Of a stretch of DNA of 64,000 nucleotides, positions 62,401 to 64,000 are shown one piece after another. Within the stretch, counting starts at the first letter, position 1; the number at the start of each line of letters is the position of its first letter. The DNA lies in the NCBI RefSeq assembly GCF_900101395.1, contig NZ_FMZO01000010.1:62001-126000 (forward strand), given 5' to 3'. The notes under the pieces are model-generated. The model was not told the DNA's origin, ran no database searches, and worked only from the letters and a program-made list of their open reading frames with translations. Origin of the DNA: Niabella drilacis. Its GTDB lineage: Bacteria; Bacteroidota; Bacteroidia; Chitinophagales; Chitinophagaceae. Made by a program: the position numbers and the translations under genes.

Positions 62401-62898
62401 ACAGAAGCCCCTGAAACCATCCGGCAATTCTTAAAACAACGGTTCCGCTGGAGCTACGGGGTTATGCAAAGCTTCTGGAAAAACAGGGACGCCTGCTTTA
62501 AAGCCCGCTATAAAGGGTTGGGTATGGTTTCCCTCCCCAACATACTTTTGTTCCAGATCATACTCCCCATAATTGCACCGATCGCCGACCTGCTTTTTTT
62601 CTTCTCCATCTATTACAACCGGCCAACGGAGCAGCATACCAGCTGGGCCGACCTTAACCGTATCCTGCTTTACTATGGTATATTCCTTATCGTGGATGTG
62701 TTGGTGGCCGTTTTTGCTTTCAGTATTGAAAAGAAAAAAAATTACTGGCAGCTTTTGTGGCTCATTCCACAGCGCTTTGCTTACCGGCAGATCATGTATA
62801 TAGTGCTGTTCCGGTCGCTTCGCCGGGCCATAAAAGGAGAAGGCCAGGGTTGGGGAAACCTGAAACGTACGGGCAACGTAGTTTTAAAAGAGCAATAG
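59497..62898 (+). CDS. Three-domain fusion: GH18-like, polysaccharide deacetylase and GT2 glycosyltransferase
   Basis: A 1133-residue protein. An N-terminal membrane helix (about 22-42) is followed by a GH18-like barrel (about 105-415; LNGVNLDFEEL near 208 keeps the D-x-E catalytic end, and WRLG near 390). A NodB deacetylase follows (about 480-695; LTFDDGPDPEYTP near 493, GNHTFTHPN near 545, RPPF, LLHDAGG). A second helix (about 710-738) leads to a processive GT2 synthase (SIIVPAYNEE at 769, DDGSKDNT near 805, DADTQL, KQRFRW near 979) and C-terminal helices. By topology GH18 and NodB are periplasmic and GT2 cytoplasmic, so one chain could make, export and trim a GlcNAc-type exopolysaccharide. 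Confidence 0.9.
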   Translation: MAADGQIFQTESKARWTTFKWLSRLLIFLAIAIIPLGIFSISRVDNLLLPGLAPADTNRTIHPVIPKSLSKREQKKYKGMQAFINARAQNNAFIALEKKRPANANIRAAFFVDWDPQSLSSLKSNIDKLNMVLPEWFLIDPQADTLQLNIDNEALQVMRKAKVSIIPMLSNVQGGEFDGNLLHRVLSNPQKRNRLLQDVLRAIEKYNLNGVNLDFEELKEATLPYMRQFQEALYQNLHSRGLLVTQDILPNDDNYNIAEVARLNDYIFLMAYDQYYNTSIPGPISEQRWIEKVLDDAAKGIPSEKIILCMATYGYDWPENRAAQTVTYAQAISLAKEYNAEILFDNNTYNCHFTYTDYNKVKHQVWFNDAASNFNTMRFADDYGVSGVAIWRLGAEDQRLWTFYKRNLTTDAMRAQARLFQRLENIPVSFEKPDYVGEGEVLDVISEPQNGRMKITADTISDFLIQEEKYIELPTKYVIRRFGQVVPGKQVLLTFDDGPDPEYTPQILKILKREQVPAAFFVVGINIQNHLPAFEQVYKEGFEIGNHTFTHPNIASVSNRRAQTEIDATRLLIEAVTGRSTIMFRPPFNADAEPTLQVELQPVALSKQLKYYAVGESIDPEDWDVDSSHVNADSIYNRIVRQYEAMPYKDRGIILLHDAGGNRQGTVDALPRIIKYFKDRNIQFITVAQLLHLTRDQVMPPVKNQILRADSFATKLIFWVSQFLATAFWLAIFLGLGRVTLMGILAILNYKRRKKEQLPSAASFKEKVSIIVPAYNEEINCVRTVESLLKQDYPHLEIIFVDDGSKDNTFKNISEAFAGHPKVRVLTKPNGGKASALNFGIAQSDADYLVCIDADTQLKKDAVSQLMRYFIDESVGAVAGNVQVGNINNVLTRWQSIEYITAQNFDRRAFDYINGITVVPGAIGAFRKKTIVDAGGFTTDSLAEDCDLTIRILRKGYIIRNCNDAVAITEAPETIRQFLKQRFRWSYGVMQSFWKNRDACFKARYKGLGMVSLPNILLFQIILPIIAPIADLLFFFSIYYNRPTEQHTSWADLNRILLYYGIFLIVDVLVAVFAFSIEKKKNYWQLLWLIPQRFAYRQIMYIVLFRSLRRAIKGEGQGWGNLKRTGNVVLKEQ

Positions 62899-62925
62899 CC
62901 CTTAATGGCTACCTCCGGGTGACGG

Positions 62926-63579
62926 TTAATTGGCATCGGTGGTTTCTATTCCAAACAGGGCGGGATACAATCTTATCATAGCGTAAGGCGCCCGCAGCAT
63001 GCACAGCAGCGATTCATAGTCAAAAAGGATATTTTTGCGGGGGATATTAAAAGAATCCCCATGACCAAGCACACAGTCCAGAACAGACCACAGGTAAATA
63101 CGGGCCTTCTGCTCCGGGTATTTTGAGGTAAACTCAATAAGGTACGGGATGGCTTCTTTTTTTTCTGCCAGGTACCTATAAATAACGTTCCTGGCAAATG
63201 CAGCCGTCCTTTTCTTTTTCATTTTGCTCCACTGGTCCAGCACACAATGAAGGGCATCCATCAGTAAGTGAAGGTGCGCCGCAAACCGCAGCAGGTACCG
63301 CCGGTCCGCTTCCTCGCTAAAGGCGCTGTACTCCGAACAAACGGTACAGTGTACCCATTCGCCCCAGCCGGTTTGCAGATCTTCCAGTGCAGAACTATCC
63401 AGTACAAGCATCAGGCAATAGAAGGGGTCTGATTTGACCAGGTGCATAAAATGATAACTGGGTTTAAAATCATTTTCGTCAAAATCAGCTGTTCCTCTCA
63501 GGTAGCTTTCAGAGCCGGGGTCATAGGTTGGGTCGGGCTCGCAGACCATAAATGAAATCTCGTTATTTTTGTTGTTCAT
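62926..63579 (-). CDS. Unknown 217-aa protein
   Basis: A 217-residue soluble, mainly helical protein that I do not recognise. It starts MNNKNNEISFMVCEPDP and has an acidic N-terminal region (about 10-45), aromatic/Cys-rich helices (HCTVCSEYSAF near 77, LLRFAAHLHLLMDALHCVLDQW near 96) and a basic helix KMKKKRTAAFARNVIYRYLAEKK near 120. No catalytic motif or signal peptide is seen. It diverges from an HTH gene with a palindrome between them, so the HTH protein may control it. Confidence 0.65.
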   Translation of the reverse strand: MNNKNNEISFMVCEPDPTYDPGSESYLRGTADFDENDFKPSYHFMHLVKSDPFYCLMLVLDSSALEDLQTGWGEWVHCTVCSEYSAFSEEADRRYLLRFAAHLHLLMDALHCVLDQWSKMKKKRTAAFARNVIYRYLAEKKEAIPYLIEFTSKYPEQKARIYLWSVLDCVLGHGDSFNIPRKNILFDYESLLCMLRAPYAMIRLYPALFGIETTDAN

Positions 63580-63606
63580 AAGTTGGTTGTTTTATTGTTA
63601 GCACCC

Positions 63607-63626
63607 TAAAGATACAAACATCTTTA
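63607..63626. promoter_or_regulatory. 20-bp palindrome between the 217-aa gene and the HTH gene
   Basis: TAAAGAT (63607-63613) and ATCTTTA (63620-63626) are exact reverse complements around ACAAAC. It lies 17 bases before the HTH start. Its left part shares TAAAGATACAAA with the dprA palindrome; on the minus strand that contains TATCTTTA, close to a -7 box for the 217-aa gene. Confidence 0.55.
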
Positions 63627-63642
63627 TGAAAAACAAATATAA

Positions 63643-64000
63643 ATGAGTAAAATTTCAACTTTTTTTGATCGACTGGAAATATTCAGCAGGAATGAAGGAT
63701 TTAATTCGATCAATGATTTTGCCATTAATGGATTGAAATACAAGTCATCGCAAAAGCTAAACCGGTTGAGAGACGGTACGCGAAGGCCTTCCCTTGAGAT
63801 CATTGAAGACATTAAAAACAAGTTTGAAAATGTTGACCTGAACTGGCTTATCGCCAACAAAAGGGAAAAACCTGTGCAGGGCATTGACAATGTGATGGAG
63901 GACCCCGCCCCCTGTAAAGATTGTCAATGGCGGGACAGGCTCATTACTTCCCAGGAGCAAACGATCAAGGCTTTGCATGACAAAGCAAATGCTTTGCAGC
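63643..64000 (+). CDS. Helix-turn-helix regulator, 3' end cut by window
   Basis: The frame is open from the ATG at 63643 to the window edge (119 codons seen). Residues 5-72 look like an XRE/CI-type helix-turn-helix of the long Bacteroidota form (FFDRLEIFSRNEGFNSINDF, LNRLRDGTRRPSLEIIEDI, VDLNWLIANKREKP). A linker with a Cys pair (PCKDCQW) leads into a helical C-terminal segment (EQTIKALHDKANALQ), probably a coiled coil. It is probably a dimeric repressor acting on the palindrome just upstream; the end of the gene is outside the window. Confidence 0.75.
   Translation, partial: MSKISTFFDRLEIFSRNEGFNSINDFAINGLKYKSSQKLNRLRDGTRRPSLEIIEDIKNKFENVDLNWLIANKREKPVQGIDNVMEDPAPCKDCQWRDRLITSQEQTIKALHDKANALQ

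Overview
The window reads as chromosome of a Bacteroidota, most likely the family Chitinophagaceae. The reasons are promoter -7 boxes of the TAnnTTTG type, few Shine-Dalgarno sequences, a subtype iii type VI secretion system (T6SSiii), and typical Bacteroidota families: DUF5686, GIN-domain lipoprotein, LytTR/His_kinase pair and Rpn-type nuclease remnant. Nearly all of it is gene-dense core-like DNA. No prophage, intact insertion sequence, CRISPR array or rRNA operon is visible.

Layout. 1-3600: a cut-off small membrane protein, a NodB deacetylase, TatD, tRNA-Ser(GGA), a TauE/SafE permease that starts at TTG, and a small secreted protein. 3700-18600: a T6SSiii locus on the minus strand. In transcription order it holds an anchored 137-aa protein, a membrane J-domain protein, TssE, TssF, TssG, TssN, TssK, TssO, a PKD protein (TssP-like), ClpV, TssB, TssC and two Hcp/TssD. 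One NlpC/P60 lipoprotein is set into it on the plus strand. VgrG, TssQ, TssR and effectors are not in the window. A LexA-like XRE-S24 repressor diverges from the upstream end. 18700-30000: ArfB, Dtd, a MazG-like enzyme, a YihY protein, an MG2-type secreted protein, a beta-barrel, a FAD-linked oxidase and RecG, then a broken Rpn nuclease gene. 30000-41700: two tandem paralogous flippases, a periplasmic-binding-like lipoprotein-type protein, GuaA, a GIN lipoprotein, GuaB and Zwf (purine and NADPH supply). 41800-54700: DUF5686 protein, DprA, GNAT, MFS, ankyrin lipoprotein, amidohydrolase, AraC, LysR/methyltransferase pair, aldehyde dehydrogenase and YegP. 54700-64000: a LytTR/histidine kinase pair beside a LiaF-like membrane protein, adenine deaminase, a 1133-residue GH18-deacetylase-GT2 fusion, an unknown 217-aa protein, and a cut-off helix-turn-helix gene.

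The most unexpected signal lies between genes. At least six spacers carry arrays of 7-bp 'words' kept in strict 7-bp register, with a different word set at each site, and one spacer also has a 10-bp-period array. The largest has 16 words (56646-56757). Next are a symmetric set of four TGTTTACA boxes spaced exactly 15 bp apart between arfB and dtd, and the GH18/NodB/GT2 fusion, which looks like an exopolysaccharide synthase and its periplasmic modifying enzymes on one chain. All family names come from reading motifs in the translated sequence; no database search was run.
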